Below, piece by piece: positions 26,000 to 36,445 of a stretch of DNA of 64,000 nt. Location of the stretch: the NCBI GenBank assembly GCA_016719565.1, contig JADJYU010000003.1:310001-374000 (forward strand). Reading direction: 5' to 3'. The translations under genes were made by a program, and so were the position numbers. The DNA comes from Ignavibacteria bacterium (lineage in GTDB: Bacteria > Bacteroidota > Ignavibacteria > Tepidaquicellales > Tepidaquicellaceae). The notes beneath the pieces were generated by a model. That model did not search any database. It saw nothing but the letters and a program-made list of their open reading frames with translations, and was not told where the DNA came from. Numbering within the stretch: position 1 is the first letter of the stretch; each line of letters opens with the position of its first letter.

Positions 26000-27445
26000 T
26001 TACAAAGGAGAATGAATACAAACCAAAGCAGCGGCATTCCTGTCAATGATTAAATAATCTTCAATATCAGTTATGTGATCATTGTTCAGATCAGTAACAG
26101 ACTCCCCTTTTACAAAATTAAATACCGCATTATCAGATATTCTCAGATCATCTATGTCAACAAATCCGTCTGAATTCAGATCGCCGTTGAATATACAATA
26201 CACATCACCAAACATTACCTGATTATTTCCAAATGCAGATGATGCTTTAAGAGAGAAGTCATATTGATTACTCTGCTCAGAATGGAAATAATTCCCGCCG
26301 GCCTGACTCCAGGTCTCAAGATAATTTCCGTCATCTATCACAAGATAATAATTACCTGCTGCTGCGTTCATAAAATAAAGATCGGTTTGAAATTCACGGT
26401 CAGTTAAAAATGAAACAGCGGAATCAACTATCTCATAAGGAATATCCGTATTTCTCAGAAAGACTTTTAATTTATAAGGATAGAATTTATTTTTACCTGC
26501 AAGACCTTCCGGAATTACTTTTAAATTCACGGAAAGCGATGGTATTCCAGTTCTGAATTTCCATGCTTCATTAAATTCTCCCGCAGGCGGGATCCCGCCC
26601 TGTCTTACTCTCCAGTAATATTCCGTTCCGAATTCCAGGTCTGAAGTAAAGTATGTCACCGGATCAATACCATCAGGTCTCTGCAGAGTGTCATCTAAAA
26701 GTATTTCTGTAAACAAAGAATCAGCCGCTACCTGAATATTAGCAAAATAATTTACAGGAAATCCTTTTTGCCATTCAAACTTAAACGGATGAAAATTATT
26801 CTCGGAATTATTCAATGGGAATGTCCTGACAGGCGGAATGAGAGGTACACTCAGACAGCAAAACTGATCACTGCAAAGATCACGGGTACTGAAAGTGTTT
26901 TGAGAATTATCCAGTCTGACTATGCTGTCTGAAACGTTTGCATAAATTTCCGTTATGCTGCCGGGAGAATTTATTTTCCATACAAACTGCTCTTCAAACA
27001 AACATGAATTCAAATACAGATCAGGGTTATAAAATTTTATTCTTGTTACCAGTGTCCCGTAGGTACCAGAGATCAAAGGCTCCGTCCCTGCCGGGAAAAT
27101 AATTCCCTGCTCAATTATTAGCGTATCCCCGTTTCTTACCAGCGCGCCGGTATTTGCAGGAGGAATTCTCTCAGAGCCGTATGTAGCCGTGTCTTTAGTG
27201 TAAATATAACTTAAATGATCCGGTAAAAATGATCCGTCAAGTATGATCACATATTTACCGGAGGAATATCTGAATTCTGAATTTTCATAATTTGTATTCT
27301 TTAACATTACATCAAAGTATCCGGAGTTGGATGATAAGTAGGTTCTGTTTGAAAGCTTTAATTCAAACAAAGGATGTTGTGAAAATACTGCTGTTAAATT
27401 TGAAAAAAGTAAGAATAATGAAAACACAGTTATTCTTATTTTCAT
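26000..27445 (-). CDS. Secreted FN3-like protein with dockerin-like C-terminal module
   Basis: This 481-residue protein has a signal peptide (MKIRITVFSLFLLFSNLTAVFS). A beta-rich N-terminal domain is followed by a fibronectin-III-like segment at about 205-305 ('FEWQKGFPVNYFANIQVAAD', 'TEYYWRVRQGG'). The C-terminus is the module shared with five other proteins in this window: a 'KVFLRNTDIPYEIVDSAVSF...' beta domain with 'YLETWSQAGG', then paired Ca-binding repeats 'GDLNSDGFVDIDDL' and 'TDLNNDHITDIEDYLIID', as in dockerin type I. It lacks the PPGA motif that ends the module in the others. There is no T9SS type A tail. The function is unknown; surface attachment or assembly is likely. Confidence 0.75.
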   Translation of the reverse strand: MKIRITVFSLFLLFSNLTAVFSQHPLFELKLSNRTYLSSNSGYFDVMLKNTNYENSEFRYSSGKYVIILDGSFLPDHLSYIYTKDTATYGSERIPPANTGALVRNGDTLIIEQGIIFPAGTEPLISGTYGTLVTRIKFYNPDLYLNSCLFEEQFVWKINSPGSITEIYANVSDSIVRLDNSQNTFSTRDLCSDQFCCLSVPLIPPVRTFPLNNSENNFHPFKFEWQKGFPVNYFANIQVAADSLFTEILLDDTLQRPDGIDPVTYFTSDLEFGTEYYWRVRQGGIPPAGEFNEAWKFRTGIPSLSVNLKVIPEGLAGKNKFYPYKLKVFLRNTDIPYEIVDSAVSFLTDREFQTDLYFMNAAAGNYYLVIDDGNYLETWSQAGGNYFHSEQSNQYDFSLKASSAFGNNQVMFGDVYCIFNGDLNSDGFVDIDDLRISDNAVFNFVKGESVTDLNNDHITDIEDYLIIDRNAAALVCIHSPL

Positions 27446-27654
27446 AAGTCAGTTAGTTTAAGATTCTGATAATTTATACAAATTCTAACATACATAAGAA
27501 TTCACTTTGAAATTCTTACAGCATTTTAAATCAGTACAAATGAAAATTAGGTAAAGAGATCAATTTTTGGGGTTGATGCTTTGGCCTTATGTAAAAATAA
27601 TAATTTTAATTTAAACTAAATACAATATTTTTTAGGAGAGCGTATATTTTCAAT

Positions 27655-27690
27655 AAAAAAAAAAAGCCGTAATATAAATTACGGCTTTTG
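27655..27690 (-). terminator. Terminator of the 1290-residue surface protein gene
   Basis: On the minus strand, AAAAGCCGTAAT and ATTACGGCTTTT pair across a short loop, followed by ten or more T. It lies 25 bases after the stop at 27715. Confidence 0.85.
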
Positions 27691-27714
27691 ATTTGTAAAA
27701 CTATTTTTGCTTTA

Positions 27715-30700
27715 TTAAAACCCGGGCAGAATATTCTTATAATAACCTGAATTTTCGGGCACCGTTTTCTTAACTGTATTATTTCTTACAGCATGATCCT
27801 TGACTTTTGGAGCAGCTCCGGGAGGAGCCTGTCTCGTGATAAAATTAAATGCATTGTTATCTGCTATTGTCAGATCAGACAGATCTACAAGATAATCACC
27901 TGTAAGATCAGAAGGAATGTATCCTGTCGCAAAGTTAAAGGCGTTGTTGTCAATATCCTGAAGATCGGACAGATCTATAATTCCGTCCTGATTTACATCA
28001 CCGCTGTATATGGTGTGCCTTGATCCCAAAAGCTTTAAATTGTTTCCGTAAGCCTGTGAAGAGGCAGAAGTGAAATTGTATACCAGCGTACTTCCTGTTG
28101 TATAGGTTTCTCCGCCCGCCTTACTCCATGTCTCTATACAGTTTCTGCTTTTTACCTGCAGATAGTATGTTCCGTTAGGAGCGTTTGCAAACAGGAATGA
28201 ACCTGTAAAGTTAAGTGAATCTATAACGCTTTTTGCAGAATCGACAACGGCATACGGCGGTGAAGTATTCCTGAGGTATACCCTTACCGTGTCTCTGATA
28301 TTAAGATTGTCCGCTAAATTATAGTATCCTTCATTCACAATAGTGAGCTGTGCAGGAGCTGCCTGTCCGACATATAACTTTACGTTAACATTCTTAACCG
28401 GTGTAGCGGGATCATTTGAATTTACTTTTACAACTCCGGAATAAGTACCGACTGCAAGTCCCGTACTGTTGAATGTTACATTGACATTCTGATTTGACAT
28501 AGCATTCAAACTACCGGCAGCAGGTGATTCATCAACCCATGGAATTCCTCTTTCAAGTTTCACTGCAAAATTATTTTTCGCATAAATATTATTGAAAACA
28601 AGCTGGGTGGAAATGGTGCCTGTAGAATTTTCAATTCCGATAGTATTGGAATTATTCGGCGACGTTACATTCTGATACTGATAATAAATTCTGCCGTCTG
28701 CATATAATAAGATCTGAAAAGTGTAAGGACCGCCCGTGCTGTAGTGCGGTACGTTTTTGTATTCTACTATGAATCTGTTATTTACAGCGTCATTATAATA
28801 AAATACCTGACCGGAGGTTCTCACATCCAGATCATCCCAGAATGCATAGAGAGCATTATTAGGCTCGGCTGCTGACGGTATAGCAGCATTGGTAAAAGCG
28901 ACATTTGTAGAAGCGACATCAAAACTTGCCCAGCCGTTCGTACAGACTTTCAGACTGCTGTAATTATTTCCGTAATAATTAAAACTAAACGGCAGAGGCA
29001 AAGTAACCGCGCCGTCATCCCCTGTGCCTGTAGTCCAGGTTGTAATGGCAGTACCGACACCGGATATATCGACATAGTTATAAACCGGTCCGCCGGGTTC
29101 ATCACTGTCTATCCAGCTATATCCACCTGCATCAGGTCCGCCCATTCCGTCGAGGACTTCAGGACCGCTGTATATATCAGCCGCGCCTTTAGGCATGTTT
29201 TCAATCTGCCTTAAAATATCTGCGCTGAAAATATTTTCCGTTCTTGCATTATCAAGTATCGTAGTTGATTCAGTCATTACCCAGTTCAAAGTAAACTGTC
29301 CGATATTACCAACGTTCAAATTCTTAACTACATTGTTTGAACCGAAAGGAAGATATGCTACAAGTGAATCAGCGGAAGTTGTAACTGTTGGCGGTAATCC
29401 CCTTCTTAGTGTTAGATTATAAGTCTGGGATGAAGCCAGTGAGTCGCCTGCGCTGTAACCGTAAACTCTCCACTGTCCGATGCTTGAATCTCCCTGAGCA
29501 ATTCCTATACCTGCAAGCATAGAATCAAGTTTGGAATTTGTAACAGTCGTAAGAGTATCAAATCCCCCGCTGTTGGAAGTTACTGAAAATTTTACATTAG
29601 ACTGACTTGAAAAATTTGGTCTTGCATAAAGCCATTTATAAGTTACAGCTGCTCCTGACCTTGTCCAGATAAAATTCTGCGGAGTTGTGTTTGTCGGCAG
29701 TGTCAGTATAGAAGTATTATTCAGTGGAGATGAAAGATTGAATGCAGTAAGAGCCGGTTTTTTTCTTTTTAATGTAATTGATCTCGGACCGTTGTTTGCT
29801 TTCAGTGAATCATTTGTAATATTATTTCTGAATGCCCAGACATCCCACTGACCGACAAGAGAATCTCCCTGCGCTAATCCGAGTCCTGCAAGCAATGCAT
29901 CGAGATCTCCGCTTGTGACATTCAGTGAATTTGAATTAGGTAATAATGTGATCTGTCTTGATGATGCATTGGGACTTCCGAATATCCATTTGTATGATGC
30001 TGTAGAAGATGCAGTATCCCATGTGAAAACATTATTGGTCAGATTATTCGGAAGTGTTTCAATCCTTGCGCCTGCAGCCGGTGAAGTAAGATTAAATGAA
30101 TTCAGAGGAAAAGTTGTGATCTGAACTCCGGCAGTCCATGCATTATAAATTCCGGAATAATCATCCATCCATAAAGGCCACAGTTTTCCGTTACTTGAAG
30201 TAATACCGATATAATCACCCTGATATCCTGTAGCAATTCCTGATACGCCGATTGATTTCGGTTTGAATCTGTGATCGCTGACAAGCATGTCTGACCACGT
30301 GTTTCCGCCGTCAAGTGATCTGGAAATATAAATTTCCGAAGAATCCGAAGCAGTATTTCTGTCATCATAATATACAATATTTACACCGCCTGCTTCATCA
30401 ACTCTTACTGCAGGGAAATACTGATACTTTCCGTTATTAAGCGGATCCTGGTTTACTCTGATACCGGCTGACCAAGTAGCGCCGCCGTCTGTAGATCTGT
30501 GCATTATAACATCAGGATCTGTTCCCGCCGGCGCAAGATTTCTTTCGGAAGTAACAATATAGATCCATCCGTTCCTTGCTCCGCCGCTTCTGTCAACGTC
30601 GATCCTTGTAAATCCGTTTACTCTGATATTTGACTTGGTCGGAAATGTACCTCTGATCCCGTTCATATCAAAAGCATTATTAGTTACTGTCCAGCTAACG

Positions 30701-31587
30701 CCGCCGTTGGTTGATTTTGCAAAACCGGCAAAGTCTTCAGTAAAAGTACCTGATGAGACAGGCGCTGCCCAGACTACATATACTTCCCCGTTTGGACCTG
30801 TCCTTATATCACAGCCCTGTGAATAATGTCCTGCAACAGATACATTTATATCAGCTGATGCAGACCAGCTTACTCCGCCGTTTGTTGTATATGAAACTGC
30901 TATAGGCGGCGCTGATGCCGTAAATCTTGACCAGACGCAGTATGATCTTCCGTAATAAGGACTGGAAGGAGCGTCGTCTGATGCAGCAAGATTTTTATCC
31001 TGCGAACCTGTGGCAATGGTAAAATTGTTTGACCATGTTAATCCGTTGTCGGTAGAATAATTACCGAACATTCCTGAAGTGCTAAATCCAAGGTGAGTCT
31101 GAATGAAGACGCCGTTCTTATCAATTGCAATTCCCGGATCGCCTCCCTGATTTGGAACCGGAGTGCCGCCGGCTAATTTCATTGTATCTGATCCGAACCA
31201 TGAAGATCCGCCGTTTGTAGTTACATAAATACCTTCGCTGATAAATAATGTACCTGTGTTATTGAATGCGTTTGACGAACCAAACATAATAAGAGGGTTC
31301 AATGGATGTCTGACAATATTAACTTCAGACTGATAGCTGTTTGTCCTGGGAAGAACTCTTACATTAGGCGCAACTGCTACAACTTCATTTCCATTTTGAT
31401 AATATCTTGTCTGTGTATTCGGATTTATAAAATCGAATACCTGCGGTAAAGGAGCTGATATATAAACATCCGCATCGTAAAGACCCGTAGGCATTACGTC
31501 CCATTTCTCCGCGACCTGATTACTTTGTCCTGTCATTATAACATAAAGCAGCAGGACAGCAGGAAGTAAAAAGAATAATTTTTTCAA
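27715..31587 (-). CDS. Large secreted BNR-repeat protein with dockerin-like C-terminal module
   Basis: This 1290-residue protein has a signal peptide (MKKLFFLLPAVLLLYVIMTG). Residues about 85-490 hold sialidase-type BNR/Asp-box repeats ('YVTTNGGSSWFG', 'STDNGLTWSN', 'RSTDGGATWSAG', 'SRSLDGGNTWSDM'), forming a propeller. Two SusE/Ig-like segments follow ('ITLLPNSNSLNVTSGDLDAL', 'LDSMLAGIGIAQGDSSIGQW'). Next is a nidogen-like jelly-roll region ('FSFNYYGNNYSSLKVCTNGW', 'FWDDLDVRTSGQ') and an Ig-like strand set. The end is the shared module: 'NCIETWSKAGGETYTTGS', paired dockerin-like 'GDVNQDGIIDLSDLQDIDNN' and 'SDLTGDYLVDLSDLTIADNN', then 'RQAPPGAAPKV'. There is no T9SS type A tail. Upstream is a conserved AAAGGGAAAT leader. 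Binding or adhesion is inferred. Confidence 0.8.
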   Translation of the reverse strand: MKKLFFLLPAVLLLYVIMTGQSNQVAEKWDVMPTGLYDADVYISAPLPQVFDFINPNTQTRYYQNGNEVVAVAPNVRVLPRTNSYQSEVNIVRHPLNPLIMFGSSNAFNNTGTLFISEGIYVTTNGGSSWFGSDTMKLAGGTPVPNQGGDPGIAIDKNGVFIQTHLGFSTSGMFGNYSTDNGLTWSNNFTIATGSQDKNLAASDDAPSSPYYGRSYCVWSRFTASAPPIAVSYTTNGGVSWSASADINVSVAGHYSQGCDIRTGPNGEVYVVWAAPVSSGTFTEDFAGFAKSTNGGVSWTVTNNAFDMNGIRGTFPTKSNIRVNGFTRIDVDRSGGARNGWIYIVTSERNLAPAGTDPDVIMHRSTDGGATWSAGIRVNQDPLNNGKYQYFPAVRVDEAGGVNIVYYDDRNTASDSSEIYISRSLDGGNTWSDMLVSDHRFKPKSIGVSGIATGYQGDYIGITSSNGKLWPLWMDDYSGIYNAWTAGVQITTFPLNSFNLTSPAAGARIETLPNNLTNNVFTWDTASSTASYKWIFGSPNASSRQITLLPNSNSLNVTSGDLDALLAGLGLAQGDSLVGQWDVWAFRNNITNDSLKANNGPRSITLKRKKPALTAFNLSSPLNNTSILTLPTNTTPQNFIWTRSGAAVTYKWLYARPNFSSQSNVKFSVTSNSGGFDTLTTVTNSKLDSMLAGIGIAQGDSSIGQWRVYGYSAGDSLASSQTYNLTLRRGLPPTVTTSADSLVAYLPFGSNNVVKNLNVGNIGQFTLNWVMTESTTILDNARTENIFSADILRQIENMPKGAADIYSGPEVLDGMGGPDAGGYSWIDSDEPGGPVYNYVDISGVGTAITTWTTGTGDDGAVTLPLPFSFNYYGNNYSSLKVCTNGWASFDVASTNVAFTNAAIPSAAEPNNALYAFWDDLDVRTSGQVFYYNDAVNNRFIVEYKNVPHYSTGGPYTFQILLYADGRIYYQYQNVTSPNNSNTIGIENSTGTISTQLVFNNIYAKNNFAVKLERGIPWVDESPAAGSLNAMSNQNVNVTFNSTGLAVGTYSGVVKVNSNDPATPVKNVNVKLYVGQAAPAQLTIVNEGYYNLADNLNIRDTVRVYLRNTSPPYAVVDSAKSVIDSLNFTGSFLFANAPNGTYYLQVKSRNCIETWSKAGGETYTTGSTLVYNFTSASSQAYGNNLKLLGSRHTIYSGDVNQDGIIDLSDLQDIDNNAFNFATGYIPSDLTGDYLVDLSDLTIADNNAFNFITRQAPPGAAPKVKDHAVRNNTVKKTVPENSGYYKNILPGF

Positions 31588-31801
31588 TTTAAATTTCCCT
31601 TTCTGATTTTTTTAATTTTTTGATTAATGATGTGAATAAGATTTATTTATATATAGAGGTGTTGTACAAATTTTTAAAATCAAAAAATGAAAAACCGATT
31701 TCATCATGATGAAATTCATAGAAAGGAATATGCATGTTCGTATTGTATACAAAGTAAATTAAATGATATGAATTTTCAACTGTCTTTTATTAACCGTATA
31801 T

Positions 31802-31837
31802 AAAAAAAAGCCGTGAAGAAAATTCTCCACGGCTTTA
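31802..31837 (-). terminator. Terminator of the 951-residue surface protein gene
   Basis: On the minus strand, AAGCCGTGGAGAA pairs with TTCTTCACGGCTT, followed by a run of eight T. It lies 20 bases after the stop at 31856. Near-identical hairpins end the paralogues at 43101-43133 and 46562-46593. Confidence 0.85.
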
Positions 31838-31855
31838 ATAAACTAATTACTTTTA

Positions 31856-34711
31856 TTACCTTTCGCCCACTCTGCTTTGTTCGGAAGTTCCTGTTTCCGA
31901 TTTTTCCAGTCGGGTATTATCTTTTTTTATGAAAGTTGATTTTTGGATATTCGATCTGATCTCTCTTTCTCTAAGGACTTCATTAAGTTCAGGTCTTACT
32001 TTCACTGTCTCTTCGACATTTCCTTTTTCCCTTACGACCTTTTGGTGTAATTCATATTTAATTCTGTCCTGCTCTGTAAGAAGCTCAGGTACTGTTTCAG
32101 TTTCTTCTACCTGAGGTGCCGGAGCTGCTCCCGGAGGATCTATTATACCGACAAAATTAAATGAATTATTATCTGCATATGTATAATCAGTAATATCTGC
32201 AAATAAATCTCCGTTGAGATCAGCGATCACATATCCCGCTCCAAAGTTAAATACCTGATTATCAATTATTGCAAGATCAGCAATGTCAATGAAATCATCC
32301 TGATCACAGTCGCCGCTGTATATTCCTCTGTAGAAAGGAGATGTACTTACAACCGCCTGATTATTTCCGTATGCCTGACCGTCCGGCTGTATAAAATTAT
32401 GATGTGAACCCGAACCTCTTGTATAGGTAACACCGGTAATACTCCATGTCTCAACACTGTTTCTGTGCTTTACAACTCTGTAGTAATTTCCATTTAAAGC
32501 TCGGTTAAAAAACAGATCGTCCACAATAGCATTACCGCCGGCTATACTGATTGCAGAATCAACAGCTATATTTGGAAAATCAACTCTGTGCAGATAGACT
32601 CTGACTGTATCCTGTAATCTCCAGTATGGATTTGTGGGAATGAACATAGCTTCATTTGCAAGTCCGATAGAATTAGCAACTGCAGTTGGTAATGACTGCA
32701 CGCAAATGTTATCTAACCAGATATCATTTCCGAAACCGCTCACTGCGCGAAGTCTTACTTTATTTGTACCAACGGGAAGCTGATATATTTTAGGTCTCCA
32801 TTCTCTGTTAGAAGGAATAAACTGACCGCCTCCTGTAAATACAGAATTTAACGGACCTGCCTGAGCTCCGAGGCCTCCCCATAATCTTGCTCTTACTGAC
32901 CAGGTCACACCTCCGTTAACTGAAGATTCTACTATAAGTGAATCTACATTACCTCCTGTCCATGGTCTGTATGCAGCATCAAAAGTTAAATAAGTAGTTG
33001 CGCCTGCTGCTGCGAACTGATAGGAAATAAGAGATTGTGTTGTTCCGCCGCTAGCTGACCATGCGTTAAATCTTACAGAACCTGCTCCGGATCCGTATGC
33101 GCTTGCCTGTGATTTTCTGTTCCAGTAGTTTGTGCCTGTAAATTGTTCATAAAAACCACCTGATGTCAATGGAAAAACCGTTGTTCCGGAATCCTTTGCG
33201 CATGCAAAATCTTCACAAGGCGCTGTTATTGTTAAATCTACTAATGAAGCGTATGCCTGATATCTTCCGCCGGTTGAAGTATTTTGTTCAGCCCAGTAAG
33301 GAATTATTTTACCTGCGCCGCCTGATGTAATTCCGATATAATCTCCCTGATAACCGGTAGCTGTTCCTGAAATCGGCACAGGTTTGAATTTGTGATCCGA
33401 AACTAAAATATCAACCCAGTTTACTCCGCCGTCTGTGGATCTTGAAAGATAGATCTGAGCTGAATCGTTATTAGGGGAGTTTCTGGTACTGTAATAACAT
33501 ACATTGATGCCGCCTGTTGCGTCTACATTTACTGCAGGAAAATATTCATAAGAACCTGCAGCATTTTGATTAACTCTTACTCTTGTCCATGAGGATCCGC
33601 CGTCAGGAGTTTTCATTAAAACTATATCTGCATTATCCAGAGCCGGCGCGAAATTCTTTTCACCTGCCACTACATAAGCGTCATCAGAAGACGGAAGACA
33701 TGTTCTGTCTATGTCTATTCTGGGAAAACCATTTGCTCTGATTACTGATGCAGGCGGGGAAGGTAATAAGTCAGAAGATCTGATTCCGTTCATGTTTACT
33801 TTTGTATCTGACATATCTGCCCATGATGTTCCGCCTGTTCCTGATTCTGCCCAACCGAGATAATCTTCGGTAGAGTTTTGTCCGTTGGATGTACAGTTTG
33901 CATAAACCACACGAACCCAACCATAGGGATCAACTGCAACATCACAACCCTGATGATGATGACCTGCAGAAGGAACAGGACTAACCGGGACTACGCTTGA
34001 CCAGGTAACTCCGCCGTCTGAAGACCAGGTTGCAACAATTCGATTGACATTTGCACCTGCAAATTCGGTATAAACCGTATACAATCTTCCGTAATACGGG
34101 CTTGTCGGTTCGCCGTCGACACAGGATAAGTTTTTATCAGCTGAGGTAGTTGCACCCGGAAATGTAACCGTTCCGGACCAGGTAGTTCCCAGATTAGATG
34201 ACCAGGCAGCGCCCATTGATCCGGTGCTTGTAATGTATGAAATAATAAGTCTGTCAGTATGCATGATCATCGGAGCAGGATCACCGAAATTAAAATTCGT
34301 TGTGTCGTCACCAAAAAATGATACACCGCCGTCAGTTGTTACATAATGAGCTGTACTGAAAGTGGTAGCGCCGCCGACATTAAATGTATTTGCAGATGCA
34401 AACATAAAGTTCGGATTACGCGGATGTCTTGTGATCGGCACTTCACTCTGAGTGCGGGATGTGGTCGGATGAACTCTGAAATTTGGTCCGACTGCATAAA
34501 CTCCGTTCGGAGTTGAGACGTATCTTGTTTCATTGCTGAAATTTCCATTGTCACCCTGAGGTAATGCTATGTAATCACCCTGAGGATCAATGTTAATTCT
34601 TGTTCGCGGATCCTGACTCCATTTTGGGCTGTCGTCATTTGGTGAAAAGCCGGTATTTATAAACCAAATACCTGATAAAACTACAGCAAACAGCAGTAAT
34701 TTTGTTTTCAT
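31856..34711 (-). CDS. Secreted BNR-repeat/jelly-roll protein with dockerin-like module
   Basis: This 951-residue protein has a signal peptide (MKTKLLLFAVVLSGIWFINTG). BNR repeats cover about 90-480 ('YVTTDGGVSFFGDD', 'WSSDGGVTWSSV', 'SRSTDGGVNWVDI'). A jelly-roll domain follows at about 500-690 ('FAAAGATTYLTFDAAYRPW', 'LIVESSVNGGVTWSVRARLW', 'GTNKVRLRAVSGFGNDIWLD'). The shared C-terminal module has 'YYRVVKHRNSVETWSITG', 'SGDCDQDDFIDIADLAIIDN', 'ADLNGDLFADITDYTYADNN' and 'PPGAAPAPQ', then a ~75-residue charged tail rich in Lys and Glu. The gene is divergent from the YCF48/T9SS gene at 34878, forming the same pair as at 46.6-51 kb. The function is unknown. Confidence 0.8.
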   Translation of the reverse strand: MKTKLLLFAVVLSGIWFINTGFSPNDDSPKWSQDPRTRINIDPQGDYIALPQGDNGNFSNETRYVSTPNGVYAVGPNFRVHPTTSRTQSEVPITRHPRNPNFMFASANTFNVGGATTFSTAHYVTTDGGVSFFGDDTTNFNFGDPAPMIMHTDRLIISYITSTGSMGAAWSSNLGTTWSGTVTFPGATTSADKNLSCVDGEPTSPYYGRLYTVYTEFAGANVNRIVATWSSDGGVTWSSVVPVSPVPSAGHHHQGCDVAVDPYGWVRVVYANCTSNGQNSTEDYLGWAESGTGGTSWADMSDTKVNMNGIRSSDLLPSPPASVIRANGFPRIDIDRTCLPSSDDAYVVAGEKNFAPALDNADIVLMKTPDGGSSWTRVRVNQNAAGSYEYFPAVNVDATGGINVCYYSTRNSPNNDSAQIYLSRSTDGGVNWVDILVSDHKFKPVPISGTATGYQGDYIGITSGGAGKIIPYWAEQNTSTGGRYQAYASLVDLTITAPCEDFACAKDSGTTVFPLTSGGFYEQFTGTNYWNRKSQASAYGSGAGSVRFNAWSASGGTTQSLISYQFAAAGATTYLTFDAAYRPWTGGNVDSLIVESSVNGGVTWSVRARLWGGLGAQAGPLNSVFTGGGQFIPSNREWRPKIYQLPVGTNKVRLRAVSGFGNDIWLDNICVQSLPTAVANSIGLANEAMFIPTNPYWRLQDTVRVYLHRVDFPNIAVDSAISIAGGNAIVDDLFFNRALNGNYYRVVKHRNSVETWSITGVTYTRGSGSHHNFIQPDGQAYGNNQAVVSTSPFYRGIYSGDCDQDDFIDIADLAIIDNQVFNFGAGYVIADLNGDLFADITDYTYADNNSFNFVGIIDPPGAAPAPQVEETETVPELLTEQDRIKYELHQKVVREKGNVEETVKVRPELNEVLREREIRSNIQKSTFIKKDNTRLEKSETGTSEQSRVGER

Positions 34712-34877
34712 TAGGATTTCCCTTTTTTTTAAGTTAGTAATAGTTTTTGTTACTGCTAATTATTTATTTCAATTTTTAATTTCAAGTCTAATTTTTATTT
34801 TCAGAAAAAATTTACAGTTTAATCTTAAATTGATCATTGCTAACTTTATAGACTATATAATATTAATAATTAGATTT

Positions 34878-36200
34878 TTGAAAAATATTTTTTCAATAGT
34901 AATATTTATATCTGTTGTTTTCATTCCTTTAAAATCCTCTCTGTCACAAAATCTCTGGAGCAGGATGAATAGTCCTGTAAGCGTTGAGCTGAGAAATTGT
35001 TTTTTCATTAACAGTAACACCGGCTGGATTACCGGTGAGAACGGAACAATTATTAGAACTACTAACGGCGGTAATATCTGGGAACTACAGAGTTCCGGCA
35101 TTTCATTAAATATCGAAGATGTATTTTTCATAGACCATCTGACCGGATGGGCGCTGGCATGGGAAATATTTCCGGACAGCGTATCTTTTCCCGGAACAAT
35201 AATTCTAAAGACATCTGACGGCGGAAATGTCTGGACAAAATCAATGTACCCTGATACCAATAACTATATGAAAACTATTTTTTTTCATGATGTGAACAAC
35301 GGATTTATAGGAGGTGTACCCTCCTCCATACTCCGCACGACTAACAGCGGGCTGAACTGGATTCCCACACTGATAGACAGTAACCTCACATTTGTATTGC
35401 CGATAAATAAAATTAAGTTCATAAATCAGCAGACAGGTTATGCATGCGGCGGATTCAGGGATATTGCCGGAGTCGTGTGGGCTACGACAAATTCCGGACT
35501 GACATGGCAGGGTCAGGAAATCGCCCCGGAACCGTTATTCGACATAGATATTATTTATCCTTATAAAGCTTTAATATCCGGCGGTGATCTGGAATTCGGA
35601 TCCAGTATTGCAAGGACTGTAAACACAGGAGCAAACTGGTTTTATGATACGCTCGGTGTATTCGGACTGGCTACAGGTATTAGCGCCCGAACTCCCGGAG
35701 AGATCTGGATCACAGGTAGCTATTCTCAGAAATTTATGCTTTCAGAAGATTCGGGTTTTGTCTGGAAATCATTATATACTCCCGACAGTACAGCTTTATT
35801 TGATGTAACATTTACGGATTCAGTTTACGGATATGCATGCGGTGCGGGAGGAGCGATTTTTAAATATGACAGAACCTCTTCAGCAATAAGCGAAGCCGGG
35901 AATTCGAACTTACCTGATGCATTCAGATTAATGCAGAATTATCCCAATCCATTTAATCCGACCACTTTAATAAATTTTGAAATTATTGAACCGGGAAATG
36001 TATCTCTTATAATTTATGACGCTGCAGGTAAAGAGATCAGATCTCTTGTCTCGGAATTTCTTTATGCAGGATCATATTCAGAAACCTTTTCTGCAGACGA
36101 ACTTCCGAGCGGAATTTATTTTTATAAGCTGACTCTTGCTCCGGAAAGAAATGTTTCAGGTATAATTAGCGAAACAAGAAAAATGGTTTTGATCAGATAA
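34878..36200 (+). CDS. Secreted YCF48-type propeller protein with T9SS type A sorting domain
   Basis: This protein has YCF48/BNR-like repeats about 50 residues apart ('NTGWITGENGTIIRTTNGG', 'LTGWALAWEIFPDS', 'NGFIGGVPSSILRTTNSG', 'GYACGAGGAIFKYD'), implying a beta-propeller. The C-terminus is a T9SS type A sorting domain ('LMQNYPNPFNPTTLINFEI' to 'SETRKMVLIR'). I place the start at the TTG at 34878, which gives a clean signal peptide (MKNIFSIVIFISVVFIPL). A TTG at 34830 would add 16 residues. It is homologous to the gene at 49662-50990 and, like it, divergent from a BNR/dockerin-module gene. Its partner or ligand is unknown. Confidence 0.82.
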   Translation: MKNIFSIVIFISVVFIPLKSSLSQNLWSRMNSPVSVELRNCFFINSNTGWITGENGTIIRTTNGGNIWELQSSGISLNIEDVFFIDHLTGWALAWEIFPDSVSFPGTIILKTSDGGNVWTKSMYPDTNNYMKTIFFHDVNNGFIGGVPSSILRTTNSGLNWIPTLIDSNLTFVLPINKIKFINQQTGYACGGFRDIAGVVWATTNSGLTWQGQEIAPEPLFDIDIIYPYKALISGGDLEFGSSIARTVNTGANWFYDTLGVFGLATGISARTPGEIWITGSYSQKFMLSEDSGFVWKSLYTPDSTALFDVTFTDSVYGYACGAGGAIFKYDRTSSAISEAGNSNLPDAFRLMQNYPNPFNPTTLINFEIIEPGNVSLIIYDAAGKEIRSLVSEFLYAGSYSETFSADELPSGIYFYKLTLAPERNVSGIISETRKMVLIR

Positions 36201-36235
36201 TATTTTATGTAACTGCATTAGTGTTTACAAAATGA

Positions 36236-36268
36236 AAAGACCGGTAATTTAAATTTACCGGTCTTTAT
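36236..36268. terminator. Bidirectional terminator between convergent genes
   Basis: AAAAGACCGGTAA and TTACCGGTCTTTA pair across a short AT loop, with A-rich and T-rich flanks so that it can work on both strands. It serves the YCF48/T9SS gene ending at 36200 and perhaps the minus gene ending at 36446. Confidence 0.8.
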
Positions 36269-36445
36269 TTTTATATCTTTAATTTCTTTTCTAACAGAAC
36301 AGTTTGAGTAATCAAATCTGTTATCTCAAATTTCTATATTGCTTCTATTGTCCCAGAGTTCTGCCCGGTCTGTCCGGATTAATTATTTCCGGTTTTACCG
36401 TTTCGTTTTTATTCTGTTTTGATCTCATTTTTTCTCTGACTGAAT

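Noticed and set aside
27715..31587. Sialidase activity for the BNR-repeat proteins
   Set aside because: Asp-box repeats alone do not make a sialidase. The arginine triad and catalytic residues could not be identified.
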